From the NCBI RefSeq assembly GCF_004337705.1, contig NZ_SKBU01000004.1, positions 1 to 64,000 on the forward strand: a stretch of 64,000 nucleotides of DNA, read 5' to 3'. Below the pieces are notes generated by a model. The model was not told the origin of the DNA. It made no database searches and worked only from the letters and a program-made list of their open reading frames with translations. Numbering within the stretch: the first letter of the stretch is position 1; each line of letters begins with the position of its first letter. This document shows positions 23,990 to 32,813 of the stretch, piece by piece. This stretch comes from Rubrobacter taiwanensis. GTDB taxonomy: Bacteria; Actinomycetota; Rubrobacteria; Rubrobacterales; Rubrobacteraceae. The translations under genes and the position numbers were made by a program.

Positions 23990-25432
23990 GTGAAGTCTAA
24001 CGGCGTTCATCGCGGCAGGTTCGGGGCACGGTTTTCGGCCGTTCTAATAGCGGCGGTTTGTCTGGCGGCACTCTCGGCCGTCATGGTGTGGGAATCCGGC
24101 TTGGCGGGGGCGGCTGTGTGCGCGGAGGGGGTGCTGGTGCCGGGCGCGGAGCGGCAGAAGGTGGCGTGTCTGGACGACCTAACGACCGCGGGCACCGAGC
24201 GCACGGGGCACACCAACCGTTCCGACTGGGAGGGGCTGCACGCCAGCGGCACCTGGAACCCGAGCGGTGTTCCGGGTGTTCAGATCGACGGCTACTTCCC
24301 GGATGACTCCTACTCGAACAGCAACAACGGCTACTTCCACGACTCGCAGTTCGTGATCCGGCTCCCCGACGACTGGAACGGCAAGCTCGTGGTCACCGGA
24401 GCTCCGGGGGTGCGGCGGCAGTACGCCAACGACTTCATCATCAGCGACTGGGTGCTGGCCCGGGGCTATGCCTTCGCTGCCACCGACAAGGGAAACACCG
24501 GCGTCTTCTTCTACCGGGACGGCGAGGAGCCCGGTGACGCGGTGGCCGAGTGGCACTATCGGGTGGAGGAGCTCACGCTCGCGGCGCAGGCCACCGTCGA
24601 GCAGTACTACGGCCGGGAGGCGGAGAGGACGTATATCACCGGCATCTCCAACGGCGGGTATCTCACGCGCTACGCGCTGGAGAACAGCCCTGAGCTCTAC
24701 GACGGCGGGGTGGATTGGGAGGGGACGCTCTTCCGGGAGGAGGGGCCGAACCTGCTCACGTACCTGCCGGTTGCGCTGGCGAACTACCCGCGCTACGCGG
24801 CGACCGGGGACAGGAGGGCTTACCGGGCCATGATCCGGGCCGGGTTCTAGCCGGGTTCGGAGTTCCTGTGGCAGGACCACTACCTCACCTACTGGGACCT
24901 GACGCAGCGGATCTACCGGGAGGAGTTCGACCCCGAATACGACGGTGCTCTCGAAGCGGGTATCCCATTCTGCCGGCCCGGCACCCCGAACTGCGACGCC
25001 GACTACGACTACGAGGGTCGGCCGCAGGAGGTAAAAGACGCCGTCGGGCGGGTGTCGCTGGACGGGGATATCGGGCGGCCCATGATCACGCTGCACGGCA
25101 CGCTCGACGCCCTGCTACCCATCGGTCTGCACGCCGACGAGTACGAGCGGCTGGTCAGGGAGGCCGGCAACAAGCGGCTACACCGCTACTACGTGATCGA
25201 GGCCGGCAACCACGTGGACTCCTACTACGACAGGTACCCGGACCGGCTGCGCCCGATCCTGCCCTGTTACCGGGCGGCTTTCGAGCTGATGGAGCGGTGG
25301 GTCGAGAGCGGCCGGAAGCCTCCCGGCAGCCGGTTCGTACCGAAGCCGGAGGGCGGGGACGTCGTCAACTCCTGCTCGATAGGAGGTGTTAGGAAGGAGA
25401 AGGGGGGAAAGGGGCGTATGAGGGGCGGGTAA
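23990..25432 (+). pseudogene. Secreted alpha/beta hydrolase interrupted by in-frame TAG
   Basis: The reading frame codes for about 480 residues: a signal peptide (VLIAAVCLAALSAVMVWESG), then IRLPDDWNGKLVVTGAPGVR, the nucleophile elbow TYITGISNGGYLTRYALE, LHGTLDALLPIG (Asp) and IEAGNHVDSYY (His). It looks like the tannase/feruloyl-esterase or hydroxybutyrate-oligomer hydrolase group. At 24848-24850 an in-frame TAG follows AMIRAGF; the frame then stays open with good homology to 25432, so one point change separates it from an intact gene. Nonsense mutation, sequencing error or readthrough are the options. A GTG at 23981 could also be the start. It leads an operon with a transporter and 3-hydroxybutyrate dehydrogenase. 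Confidence 0.8.
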
Positions 25433-25481
25433 TCGGAGAGCGGGGAATTTGGGGGGCTCTAAACTCGACAGGAGGATGTGT

Positions 25482-26849
25482 ATGGAGAGAGAAGGCGGAC
25501 AACGGGCAGTTCAGGGTGCAGAGATCCGGAAGGTCGCACTGGCCAGCTTCATCGGGACGGCCATCGAGTGGTACGACTACTTCCTGTACGGCACGGCGGC
25601 GGCGCTGGTCTTTGGCGTACTCTTCTTCCCGGAGTTCGATCCCCTGACCGGGACGCTGGCGGCGTTCGCGACCTTTGCGGTCGGGTTCTTCGCCCGGCCG
25701 GTGGGCGGCATAATCTTCGGCCACTTCGGGGACCGGATCGGGCGCAAAACGATGCTGGTGATCACGCTGATGATCATGGGCATCGCCACGTTTCTCATCG
25801 GGCTGTTGCCGACGTATGCCCAGATAGGCATCTGGGCTCCGATACTGCTCGTCACGATGCGTATCCTGCAGGGGCTCGCTGTCGGGGGAGAGTGGGGCGG
25901 TGCGGTCCTGATGGCCGTCGAGCACTCGCCGCCCGGCAGGCGCGGGTTCTACGGCAGCTGGCCCCAGATGGGCGTTCCGGCGGGGCTGTTGCTCGGGACG
26001 AGCGCCCTGTACATCTTCGCCGCGCTGCTGCCGGAGGAGGCGTTTCTGGCCTGGGGCTGGCGCGTGCCGTTTCTCCTTAGCATAGTGCTGGTGGGTGTGG
26101 GGCTGTACATCCGGCTCTCCATCTCGGAGTCGCCGGCCTTCCGGCGTGTGCGGGAGAGCCGCACGGAGGCCCGGATGCCGATCATAGACGTGCTGCGCAC
26201 CTACCCGAAGTCGGTCCTGATCGCGATGGGTCTGCGGGTGGCGGAGAACGGATCGTTCTACGTGTTCAGCGTCTTCGTGCTGGCCTATGCCACCCAGCAG
26301 CTGGGGCTGCCGAACAGCATGATCCTGGCCGGTGTCATGATCGCCGCGGCGATCCAGCTCTGCACCATTCCGGCTTGGGCTGCGCTTTCTGACAGGTTCG
26401 GCCGCCGGCCGGTGTACCTGGGCGGTGCGGTCTTCTCGCTGCTCTTCGCCTTCCCGTTCTTCTGGCTCGTCAACACCAGCGTCAATGTGCTTATCTGGCT
26501 GGCGATTGCGCTGGCACTCGCCGGCGGCCACGCTGCGATGTACGGGCCGCAGGCGGCCTTCTTCTCCGAGCTCTTCGGCACGCGGGTCCGCTACAGCGGG
26601 GCCTCGCTCGGCTACCAGCTTGCCTCGGTCTTTGCGGGCGGCCTCTCGCCGTTTATCGCCACGGCGTTGCTGGCGTGGGCCGGCAGCTACTGGCCGGTCG
26701 CCGTGTACCTCGGCTTCATGGCCCTCATAACCATCGTGGCGGTGGTCCTGGCGACCGAGACCTTCCGGGAGGATATAGCGGCTGACCAGCAGGAGGAGCG
26801 GCAGCTGATCGCCGAGCGCAAGGGCGGGGTCGCCCGGGAGGGGGCATGA
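25482..26849 (+). CDS. MHS-family MFS metabolite:proton symporter
   Basis: A 455-residue, 12-helix transporter. Typical metabolite-H+-symport signatures are ALASFIGTAIEWYDYFLYGT in helix 1, FGHFGDRIGRKTMLVITLMI (loop 2-3), and ILQGLAVGGEWGGAVLMAVE (helix 4). The ATG at 25482 lies 6 bases after AGGAGG. It is followed by 3-hydroxybutyrate dehydrogenase with an ATGA overlap, so 3-hydroxybutyrate or a related hydroxy acid is the likely cargo; relatives carry proline betaine, citrate, alpha-ketoglutarate or shikimate. Confidence 0.9.
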   Translation: MEREGGQRAVQGAEIRKVALASFIGTAIEWYDYFLYGTAAALVFGVLFFPEFDPLTGTLAAFATFAVGFFARPVGGIIFGHFGDRIGRKTMLVITLMIMGIATFLIGLLPTYAQIGIWAPILLVTMRILQGLAVGGEWGGAVLMAVEHSPPGRRGFYGSWPQMGVPAGLLLGTSALYIFAALLPEEAFLAWGWRVPFLLSIVLVGVGLYIRLSISESPAFRRVRESRTEARMPIIDVLRTYPKSVLIAMGLRVAENGSFYVFSVFVLAYATQQLGLPNSMILAGVMIAAAIQLCTIPAWAALSDRFGRRPVYLGGAVFSLLFAFPFFWLVNTSVNVLIWLAIALALAGGHAAMYGPQAAFFSELFGTRVRYSGASLGYQLASVFAGGLSPFIATALLAWAGSYWPVAVYLGFMALITIVAVVLATETFREDIAADQQEERQLIAERKGGVAREGA

Positions 26850-27631
26850 GCGGGTTCTCTGTAGGGATGAGCTCCGCCGCCTCCGGCGTGAATCTCTCGG
26901 GCCGCCGGGCGCTGGTGACCGGGGGGGCGAGCGGTATCGGGAGGGCTTGCGCCGCGCGGCTGGCCCGCGCGGGTGCGGAGGTCACGGTGCTGGACCTGGA
27001 CGGCGAGGCTGCTGAGGAGGTGGCCGGCAAACTCGGGGGAAAGGCCGTGCGGGCCGATCTGTCCGATCCCGCCGCGCTGGACGGGCTGGAGGTGGAGGCA
27101 GAGATCGTGGTCAACAACGCCGGTCTGCAACACGTCTCGCCCGTCCAGGAGTTTCCGCCGGAGAAGTTTGCGGCGATGCTGCGGGTGATGCTGGAGGCGC
27201 CGTTCAGGATCGTGCGCGCCGCGCTGCCGGGGATGTACGAGCGGGGCTGGGGCCGGGTGATCAACATCTCCTCGGTGCACGGTCTGCGGGCCTCGCCGTA
27301 CAAGTCCGCGTACGTCGCGGCCAAGCACGGGCTGGAAGGTTTCTCCAAGGTGGTCGCGCTGGAAGGGGGGCCGCACGGCGTGACCTCCAACTGCGTCTGC
27401 CCGGCGTACGTCCGGACGCCGCTGGTGGAGGGGCAGATCTCGGACCAGGCGAGGACGCACGGCATCCCGGAGGAGCGGGTGATCGAGGAGATCATGCTCA
27501 CCGAACCGGCCATAAAGCGCCTGATCGAACCCGAAGAGGTCGCCGAACTCGTCGTCTACCTCTGCTCCGATGCAGCCTCGTTCATGAACGGAGCTTCGTT
27601 GGTGATGGACGGAGGCTGGACCGCCCGGTGA
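26846..27631 (+). CDS. 3-hydroxybutyrate dehydrogenase (SDR)
   Basis: A 261-residue short-chain dehydrogenase. It shows ALVTGGASGIGRACAARLAR (NAD-binding TGxxxGIG), VVNNAGLQHVSPVQEFP, INISSVHGLRASPYKSAYVA with the catalytic Ser, Tyr and Lys (YVAAK), and TSNCVCPAYVRTPLVEGQI. The NAGLQHVSPVQEFP and SVHGLRASPYKSAY stretches are typical of bacterial D-3-hydroxybutyrate dehydrogenase, which oxidises 3-hydroxybutyrate to acetoacetate. ATGA overlap with the transporter shows coupling. A second in-frame ATG lies 7 codons downstream. Confidence 0.9.
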   Translation: MSGFSVGMSSAASGVNLSGRRALVTGGASGIGRACAARLARAGAEVTVLDLDGEAAEEVAGKLGGKAVRADLSDPAALDGLEVEAEIVVNNAGLQHVSPVQEFPPEKFAAMLRVMLEAPFRIVRAALPGMYERGWGRVINISSVHGLRASPYKSAYVAAKHGLEGFSKVVALEGGPHGVTSNCVCPAYVRTPLVEGQISDQARTHGIPEERVIEEIMLTEPAIKRLIEPEEVAELVVYLCSDAASFMNGASLVMDGGWTAR

Positions 27632-27639
27632 GAAAGAAA

Positions 27640-27665
27640 GGGCCGCCGGAGAAACCCGGCGGCCC
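27640..27665. terminator. Hairpin between bdh and the sigma gene
   Basis: GGGCCGCCGG and CCGGCGGCCC form a 10-bp stem with a 6-base loop, placed 9 bases after the dehydrogenase stop and before the convergent sigma-factor end. An A-rich arm (AGAAAGAAA) is on the sigma side, giving a U-rich RNA tail for minus-strand transcripts, so it may serve both genes. Confidence 0.75.
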
Positions 27666-27682
27666 CTCTTCTCCACAAGCTT

Positions 27683-28564
27683 TTACGCCGCGTTGCGCCC
27701 GGCCTGACCGAGCTCGCCGGAGCGCAGCATGTGTTCGGCCTCCCGCTGCAGCTGCCGCACGCGCTCCCGGGAGACGCCCATCTCGTCGGAGAGCTTCGCC
27801 AGCGTGGCGGGCTCGCGGCTATCCAGCCCGTAGCGCCGCACCAGCACGTGCCGGTGCCGGTCGGGCAGGCGCTTTATAGCCTCGGAGAGCAGCTCCGTCT
27901 CCATGCCCCGCACCACCTCGGAAGCGGTGTCGGAGCTCCGCTCATCCTCGACGAACTCGCCCAGCTCGGAGCCCTCCTCCTCGGAACCGCTGGTGAGCGG
28001 GCGGTTGAGGCTGGTGGCGTCGGCCATGGCGCTCTTGACCTCCTTGAGCTCCTCCACGGACCAGCCGAGCTGCCCGGCCACCTCCTCTTCGGTAGCATCC
28101 CGGCCGAGCTCGGCGGAGAGCTCGTTCTGGGTCCTGATAACCTTCCGGATCTTCTCGCCCATGTGTACCGGGACCCTTATGGTGCGGCCCTTGTCGGCCA
28201 CGGCCCGCTGCACCGCCTGCCTTATCCACCAGGTAGCGTACGTGGAGAAGCGGTAGCCCCTTTCGGGGTCGTACTTCTCCACGGCCCGCATCAGGCCGAT
28301 ATTGCCCTCCTGGATGAGGTCTTCGAACGGCAGGCCCATCCCCCGGTACTTCTTGGCCACGCTGATGACCAGCTTGAGGTTCTTCTCGATGAGCTTCTTC
28401 CTCGCCTGCCGGTCACCGCGCTTGGCCCGGCGGGAGAGCTCTATCTCCTCCTCGTGCGTGAGCAGCTTGCCCTGATCTATGCGGGAGAAGTACGCCGGGA
28501 TGAGCTCCGGCGTCTCCTCCGGCCTCTTCTGCTGTTCGCCGAGCATCTTCTTCAGATCCTCCAT
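27683..28564 (-). CDS. Sigma-70 family RNA polymerase sigma factor (group 1/2)
   Basis: A 293-residue sigma factor without region 1.1. Region 2 is complete: [40 protein letters not shown] (-10 recognition and melting); region 3 has [14 protein letters not shown]; region 4 has [20 protein letters not shown] (-35 recognition). Length and sequence fit a primary-like factor such as HrdB/SigB of actinobacteria, but whether it is the housekeeping factor is unclear. AAGGAGG precedes the ATG. Confidence 0.92.
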   Translation of the reverse strand: MEDLKKMLGEQQKRPEETPELIPAYFSRIDQGKLLTHEEEIELSRRAKRGDRQARKKLIEKNLKLVISVAKKYRGMGLPFEDLIQEGNIGLMRAVEKYDPERGYRFSTYATWWIRQAVQRAVADKGRTIRVPVHMGEKIRKVIRTQNELSAELGRDATEEEVAGQLGWSVEELKEVKSAMADATSLNRPLTSGSEEEGSELGEFVEDERSSDTASEVVRGMETELLSEAIKRLPDRHRHVLVRRYGLDSREPATLAKLSDEMGVSRERVRQLQREAEHMLRSGELGQAGRNAA

Positions 28565-28735
28565 CTTATATAACCTCCTTATCCCGAAATCTGCTTCTCA
28601 AAACACCGCAACCCCCCCGCAGCAATAACCGCCCAGACCCGGCGCCACTCTTCCTGCCGGCCTGCGCGTCATTATCGAGTTAGATGCGGCTGGGTGCTGA
28701 TCTGTACTCTATATACCACCTGCGCGAAGAAAATA

Positions 28736-28763
28736 AACATAGCACAGAGGAACGATTTGTCAA
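28736..28763 (-). promoter_or_regulatory. Promoter for the sigma-factor gene
   Basis: On the minus strand a perfect TTGACA (28763-28758) and TATGTT (28741-28736) are 16 bases apart. It lies about 170 bases upstream of the sigma gene start, leaving a long leader in which I see no ORF or named element. Confidence 0.5.
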
Positions 28764-28818
28764 GGCGATGGAGCTGCGGCCTTTCTCGGGATTCGGGGCT
28801 TTGCAATAATGCCGGGGT

Positions 28819-29577
28819 ATGTATGTGGATTCTCACACGCACCTCCTGCGGCTGGAGCGACCGCCCGGTGAGGCCGTGCGGATGGCCCGGGAGGCGGGGG
28901 TCGGGGCCGTGGTCAACATCGGCACCGACGTCGAGGACTCGCGGCGGGGTGCGGAGCTGGTGACCGCGCTGCCGGGCGTATATTCGGCGGCGGGCATACA
29001 TCCCCAGAATGCGGGCAACTACACGGCGGAGGATCTGGAGGCCCTGGCCGAGCTTCTGGAGGAGCCGGGGATCGTGGCGCTTGGGGAGGTAGGGCTAGAC
29101 TACTACCGGGAGTACTGGTCGAAGGAGGTACAACAGGCCCTATTTGAGGATGTGATCTCACTCGCCAACGACACACGCATCCCGCTCATAATCCACAACC
29201 GGGAGGCGTTCGACGACACGATGGGTTGTTTGAGCCGCGCCCGTGTCCCGGTGGTGCTGCACTGCTTCGAAGGCGGTGAGCGTGAGATCCGGGAGGCCGG
29301 TGAGCGCGGCTACTACATCGGGCTGGCGGGCAACGTTACGTTCCGGAAGAGCGTCACCGCCGGGTTCCTTCACCTTATAGACCCCGGGCGGCTCCTGATC
29401 GAGACCGATGCTCCCTACCTGAGTCCCGAGCCCGTGCGGGGCACCAGGAACGAGCCGAAGAACGTGGTTTACACTGCCCGCTTTATCGCGGAGCGGCTGG
29501 GGATGAAGCCTGAGGAGCTGGGCAGGATGACGGCCCGCAATGCCCGGGATGTATTCGGCCTGCCCCTTGAAGTCTAG
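28819..29577 (+). CDS. tatD: TatD-family metal-dependent hydrolase (DNase)
   Basis: A 252-residue TIM-barrel hydrolase. Metal ligands are seen in MYVDSHTHLL (HxH), ALGEVGLDYY (Glu), IIHNREAFDD (His), VLHCFEGG (His) and LIETDAPYL (Asp). It acts as a 3'-5' deoxyribonuclease in characterised relatives. It opens the tatD-ksgA-ispE run that is common in Gram-positive genomes. The gene has no clear ribosome site; an AATAAT lies 8 bases before the ATG, so a leaderless start is possible. Confidence 0.92.
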   Translation: MYVDSHTHLLRLERPPGEAVRMAREAGVGAVVNIGTDVEDSRRGAELVTALPGVYSAAGIHPQNAGNYTAEDLEALAELLEEPGIVALGEVGLDYYREYWSKEVQQALFEDVISLANDTRIPLIIHNREAFDDTMGCLSRARVPVVLHCFEGGEREIREAGERGYYIGLAGNVTFRKSVTAGFLHLIDPGRLLIETDAPYLSPEPVRGTRNEPKNVVYTARFIAERLGMKPEELGRMTARNARDVFGLPLEV

Positions 29578-29584
29578 AGGGAGA

Positions 29585-30337
29585 TTGAGTTTCCCGAAGA
29601 AACGGCTGGGCCAGCACTTCCTGAAGGACCCCAACATCGCCCGCATCGTGGCGGAGGGCGTGGGGGAGGGCGACGTGGTGCTGGAGATTGGGGCGGGGAG
29701 GGGGGCGCTCACGGCCGTGCTGGCGGAGCGGGCCCGGCTGGTGCACGCTGTGGAGTTAGATGCGGAGATCATCCCGGAACTGGAGGAGGCCGTGCGGGGG
29801 TTTGCGAACGTGAGGATCCACCAGGCCGACGCTCTCACCTTCGACTACGGACGGCTGGATCCGCCTCCGGTCCGTCTGGCGGCGAACCTGCCCTACAACA
29901 TCGCCTCGCCGCTTGTGCTGCGGTTGCTGGAGGAGGTAGGGTGTTTGCGCATCCTCCGGTTCATGGTGCAGCTGGAGGTAGCGCGGAGGATGGCCGCTGC
30001 GCCCCGGAGCAAGGACTACGGCTCGTACGCGGTGCTGGTGCAGCTTCTGGCACGGGTGCGGGTGGTGCACCGGGTCTCGCCCCGCGTCTTCGAACCGCCG
30101 CCACGGGTGTGGTCGGCCGTGGTGGAGCTGGAGCGCCGGGGGCCGGTCCCGGAGGATTGCGGCCGGATCAGGGAGCTCGTGCTCGCCGCCTTCTCCAGCC
30201 GGCGCAAGCGTCTGGTAAACAACCTGCCGGACCGGGAGGCCGCCGGGCAGGCGCTGCGGGATCTGGGGTTCGGGCCAGACGTTCGGGCCGAGGAGCTGGA
30301 GCCGGAGCAGTTCGCGAGGCTGGCCGGGGCGTTATGA
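29585..30337 (+). CDS. ksgA: 16S rRNA dimethyladenosine transferase
   Basis: A 250-residue RsmA/KsgA. It starts LSFPKKRLGQHFLKDPNIA, the family entry motif, then VLEIGAGRGALTAVLAERA (SAM site), VHAVELDAEI, and the catalytic NLPYNIASPLVLRLLEE. It dimethylates two adjacent adenines of helix 45 in 16S rRNA. The start is TTG, just after GAGGGAGA, 7 bases from the tatD stop. The ispE gene overlaps its stop. Confidence 0.93.
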   Translation: MSFPKKRLGQHFLKDPNIARIVAEGVGEGDVVLEIGAGRGALTAVLAERARLVHAVELDAEIIPELEEAVRGFANVRIHQADALTFDYGRLDPPPVRLAANLPYNIASPLVLRLLEEVGCLRILRFMVQLEVARRMAAAPRSKDYGSYAVLVQLLARVRVVHRVSPRVFEPPPRVWSAVVELERRGPVPEDCGRIRELVLAAFSSRRKRLVNNLPDREAAGQALRDLGFGPDVRAEELEPEQFARLAGAL

Positions 30338-31218
30338 CGATCCGGCTGTTGGCGCGCGCCAAGATCAACTACGCTCTGGAGGTACTGGGCTCCCGGCCGG
30401 ACGGATACCACGAGCTCCGAACCGTCCTGCAGAGCATCTCGCTCGCGGACGAGGTAGCGATGAGGCGGGGGGGAGCGGGGTTCGAGCTTGAGGTGGAGCC
30501 GGCCGGGATGGATCTCGGTCCGCCGGAGGCGAATACGATGCGCCGGGCGTGGGAGGCGATATGCGGGCTAGCCGGAGAGGAATTGCCGGTCCGGGTACGG
30601 GTGCGCAAGCGGATCCCGCCCGGTTCCGGGCTCGGAGGAGGGTCGGCCGATGCGGCCGCCGTGCTCTTCGGGATGAACCGGATCTACGCGCTCGGGTTTC
30701 TAGAGGAGCAGCTCTCCCAGGCCGGAGCTCGCGTGGGGGCCGACGTCCCCTTCTGCCTGAGGGGCGGCACGGCGCTCGGGGAGGGGATCGGTGATCGCCT
30801 CTCTGTGCTGCCGGCTCCGCCGCCGCACCGGCTCGTCGTCGTCAAGCCCCCGCGCGGTGCGAGCACGGCCCGGATCTACCGGGACTACGACGCAGAAGAA
30901 CGGGACGGCGTGGAGAGCGTCGGGCCGGTCATAGAGGCGCTGGAGACCGGGAGCCTGAACCTGCTCGCCGCCGCCATCGAGAACGACCTGACCGGCGTGA
31001 CCGTAAAGAGGGTGCCTGAGGTGGGGGATCTCAAGAGTGATCTGCTGCGGGCCGGGGCGCTCGGGGCGGAGATGAGCGGGACCGGTACGGCGGTGTACGG
31101 GATCTTCGCCTCCGGCGAGCTCGCCCGGCGGGCCGCTGCGGCGGTGCGGGCGGACTTCGCCGGCGTCTACGAGCCGGTGCAGCGGGGGATTGAACGCCTC
31201 GGCGAGGAGATAAAATAG
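30334..31218 (+). CDS. ispE: 4-diphosphocytidyl-2-C-methyl-D-erythritol kinase
   Basis: A 294-residue GHMP kinase. It shows LLARAKINYALEVLGSRPDG (substrate site), RIPPGSGLGGGSADAAAVLF (ATP loop) and LGAEMSGTGTAVYGIF (motif 3). It phosphorylates CDP-methylerythritol in the non-mevalonate isoprenoid pathway. ATGA overlap with ksgA marks the operon. The other MEP genes are outside the window. Confidence 0.93.
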   Translation: MTIRLLARAKINYALEVLGSRPDGYHELRTVLQSISLADEVAMRRGGAGFELEVEPAGMDLGPPEANTMRRAWEAICGLAGEELPVRVRVRKRIPPGSGLGGGSADAAAVLFGMNRIYALGFLEEQLSQAGARVGADVPFCLRGGTALGEGIGDRLSVLPAPPPHRLVVVKPPRGASTARIYRDYDAEERDGVESVGPVIEALETGSLNLLAAAIENDLTGVTVKRVPEVGDLKSDLLRAGALGAEMSGTGTAVYGIFASGELARRAAAAVRADFAGVYEPVQRGIERLGEEIK

Positions 31219-31243
31219 CGGGGAGAACCGGGTGGCTGCGGGC

Positions 31244-31273
31244 CTGAACCTCGCGGTCTATATCCGGTATAAT
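31244..31273 (+). promoter_or_regulatory. Promoter of tRNA-Gln
   Basis: CTGAAC (31244) and a perfect TATAAT (31268-31273) are 18 bases apart, and the tRNA begins 18 bases after the -10 box. Confidence 0.6.
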
Positions 31274-31291
31274 CCGCCGCGTTGCGGGCGT

Positions 31292-31362
31292 TGGGGCGTA
31301 GCCAAGTGGTAAGGCGCCGGGTTTTGGTCCCGGGATCGCAGGTTCGAATCCTGCCGCCCCAG
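31292..31362 (+). tRNA. tRNA-Gln (anticodon TTG)
   Basis: A full cloverleaf can be folded: acceptor TGGGGCG with CGCCCCA, D arm GCC/GGC, anticodon stem CCGGG/CCCGG with loop TTTTGGT (anticodon TTG), and T arm GCAGG-TTCGAAT-CCTGC. The unusual U1-A72 pair is typical of tRNA-Gln. The discriminator is G and a complete CCA is not encoded. It lies between ispE and glmU. Confidence 0.95.
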
Positions 31363-31409
31363 CACTCCCTGCTTTGCAGGTTCCATCGGGCAGAGGAGTT
31401 CACGGACTC

Positions 31410-32774
31410 ATGACGCACGACAGGCCGCTCTTCGTCGCCGTACTGGCGGCCGGCAAGGGCACCCGGATGAAGTCCAACCGGGCCAAGATGCTGCACACCC
31501 TATGCGGCGTGCCGATGGTCAACTACGCCATCTCCGCGATCCTCCCCCTCAGGCCCGAGCGGTTGCTGGTCGTGGTGGGGCATCAGGCCGAGGAGGTAAG
31601 GGCCGTGCTACCGCCGGAGGCCGTACCGGTCTTCCAGGAGCGGCAACTGGGCACCGGGGATGCGGTAAGGGTCGCGCTGGAGGAGATCGAGGCCGAGGAA
31701 GGGACGTTGCTGGTTGTGAACGGCGACGGCCCGCTCATCTCCGAGCGGACGCTGCGGGAGCTGCTGGAGCGGCACCGCTCCGCCGGGGTAGGGGCCACGG
31801 TGCTGGCGGCTGAGCTTCCAGATCCCACGGGTCTCGGGCGGGTCACCGAAGACGCCGGCACGGTGCGCATCGTAGAGGAACAGGAGGCCACGCCGGAAGA
31901 ACGCGAGAACCAGCTCGTCAACCTGGGGCTCTACGCTTTCGAGCTGCCCCTGATCCGGGACGCTCTGAGCCGGATGGAGCGGCAGGACGGCGAGGGCGAG
32001 CTCTACCTGACGGACGCGCTGGAGATCATCGGGCGGCGGGCCCGCGCCGTGACCTACCGGCTCAGGAACCTGGAGGAGGCGCACCTGGTGAACAACCGGG
32101 CGCAGCTGGCGAAGGCCGAGGAGATCCTCCGGCGCCGCATTCTGGACGCGCACATGGTCGCCGGGGTGACGGTGCGCGATCCCGTCTCCACCCATATAGA
32201 GGCTTCGGTAGAGATCGGGCCGGACACCATCATCCTGCCCGGGACGCTTCTGCGGGGCAGCACGAAGATAGGCTCTGACTGCGTCATCGGCCCGTCCACG
32301 GACCTGGTGGACACGGTCGTGGAGGACGGGGCCGTGGTGGAGCATTCGGTCGGCCGCGGGGCCCGCATCGGCGCGGGAGCGACCGTAGGACCCTTCTCCT
32401 ACCTGCGGCCGGGCACGGTGCTGGGCCGGGGGGCGAAGGTGGGGTCCTACTGCGAGATCAAGAACAGCCGGGTAGGGGCCGGGAGCAAGATCCCGCACCT
32501 CAGCTACGTGGGGGACGCCGAGATCGGGGAGGGTGTCAACCTCGGTGCGGGCACGATAACCGCCAACTACGACGGCAGGAACAAGAACCGCACCGTCATA
32601 GAGGACGGCGTGTTCACGGGCGTAAATACGAATTTGATCGCGCCTGTTACAATAGGGCGTGGAGCCTATCTCGGAGCCGGAAGCGTTGTGAACAAGGACA
32701 TCCCGCCGGGCAAGCTGGCCGTCGGCATGCCCGCGCGGGTTATCCGGGACATCTCCGGCGGCGAAAGAGATTGA
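31410..32774 (+). CDS. glmU: Bifunctional UDP-GlcNAc pyrophosphorylase / GlcN-1-P acetyltransferase
   Basis: A 454-residue GlmU. The N-terminal uridyltransferase has VAVLAAGKGTRMKSNRAKML and NGDGPLIS; the C-terminal left-handed beta-helix with many hexapeptide repeats holds LRPGTVLGRGAKVGSYCEIK and the active loop GTITANYDGRNKNRT. It makes UDP-GlcNAc for peptidoglycan. The prs and ctc genes follow closely, the common glmU-prs-ctc-pth order of Gram-positive bacteria. Confidence 0.95.
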   Translation: MTHDRPLFVAVLAAGKGTRMKSNRAKMLHTLCGVPMVNYAISAILPLRPERLLVVVGHQAEEVRAVLPPEAVPVFQERQLGTGDAVRVALEEIEAEEGTLLVVNGDGPLISERTLRELLERHRSAGVGATVLAAELPDPTGLGRVTEDAGTVRIVEEQEATPEERENQLVNLGLYAFELPLIRDALSRMERQDGEGELYLTDALEIIGRRARAVTYRLRNLEEAHLVNNRAQLAKAEEILRRRILDAHMVAGVTVRDPVSTHIEASVEIGPDTIILPGTLLRGSTKIGSDCVIGPSTDLVDTVVEDGAVVEHSVGRGARIGAGATVGPFSYLRPGTVLGRGAKVGSYCEIKNSRVGAGSKIPHLSYVGDAEIGEGVNLGAGTITANYDGRNKNRTVIEDGVFTGVNTNLIAPVTIGRGAYLGAGSVVNKDIPPGKLAVGMPARVIRDISGGERD

Positions 32775-32813
32775 GGGGGGGACGGTCAGCGGAATATGGA
32801 GGCGGAGATAGAG

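Noticed and set aside
24848-24850. TAG as pyrrolysine codon
   Set aside because: No pylT- or pylS-like sequence is in the window and the site is not near the active site; a mutation is simpler.
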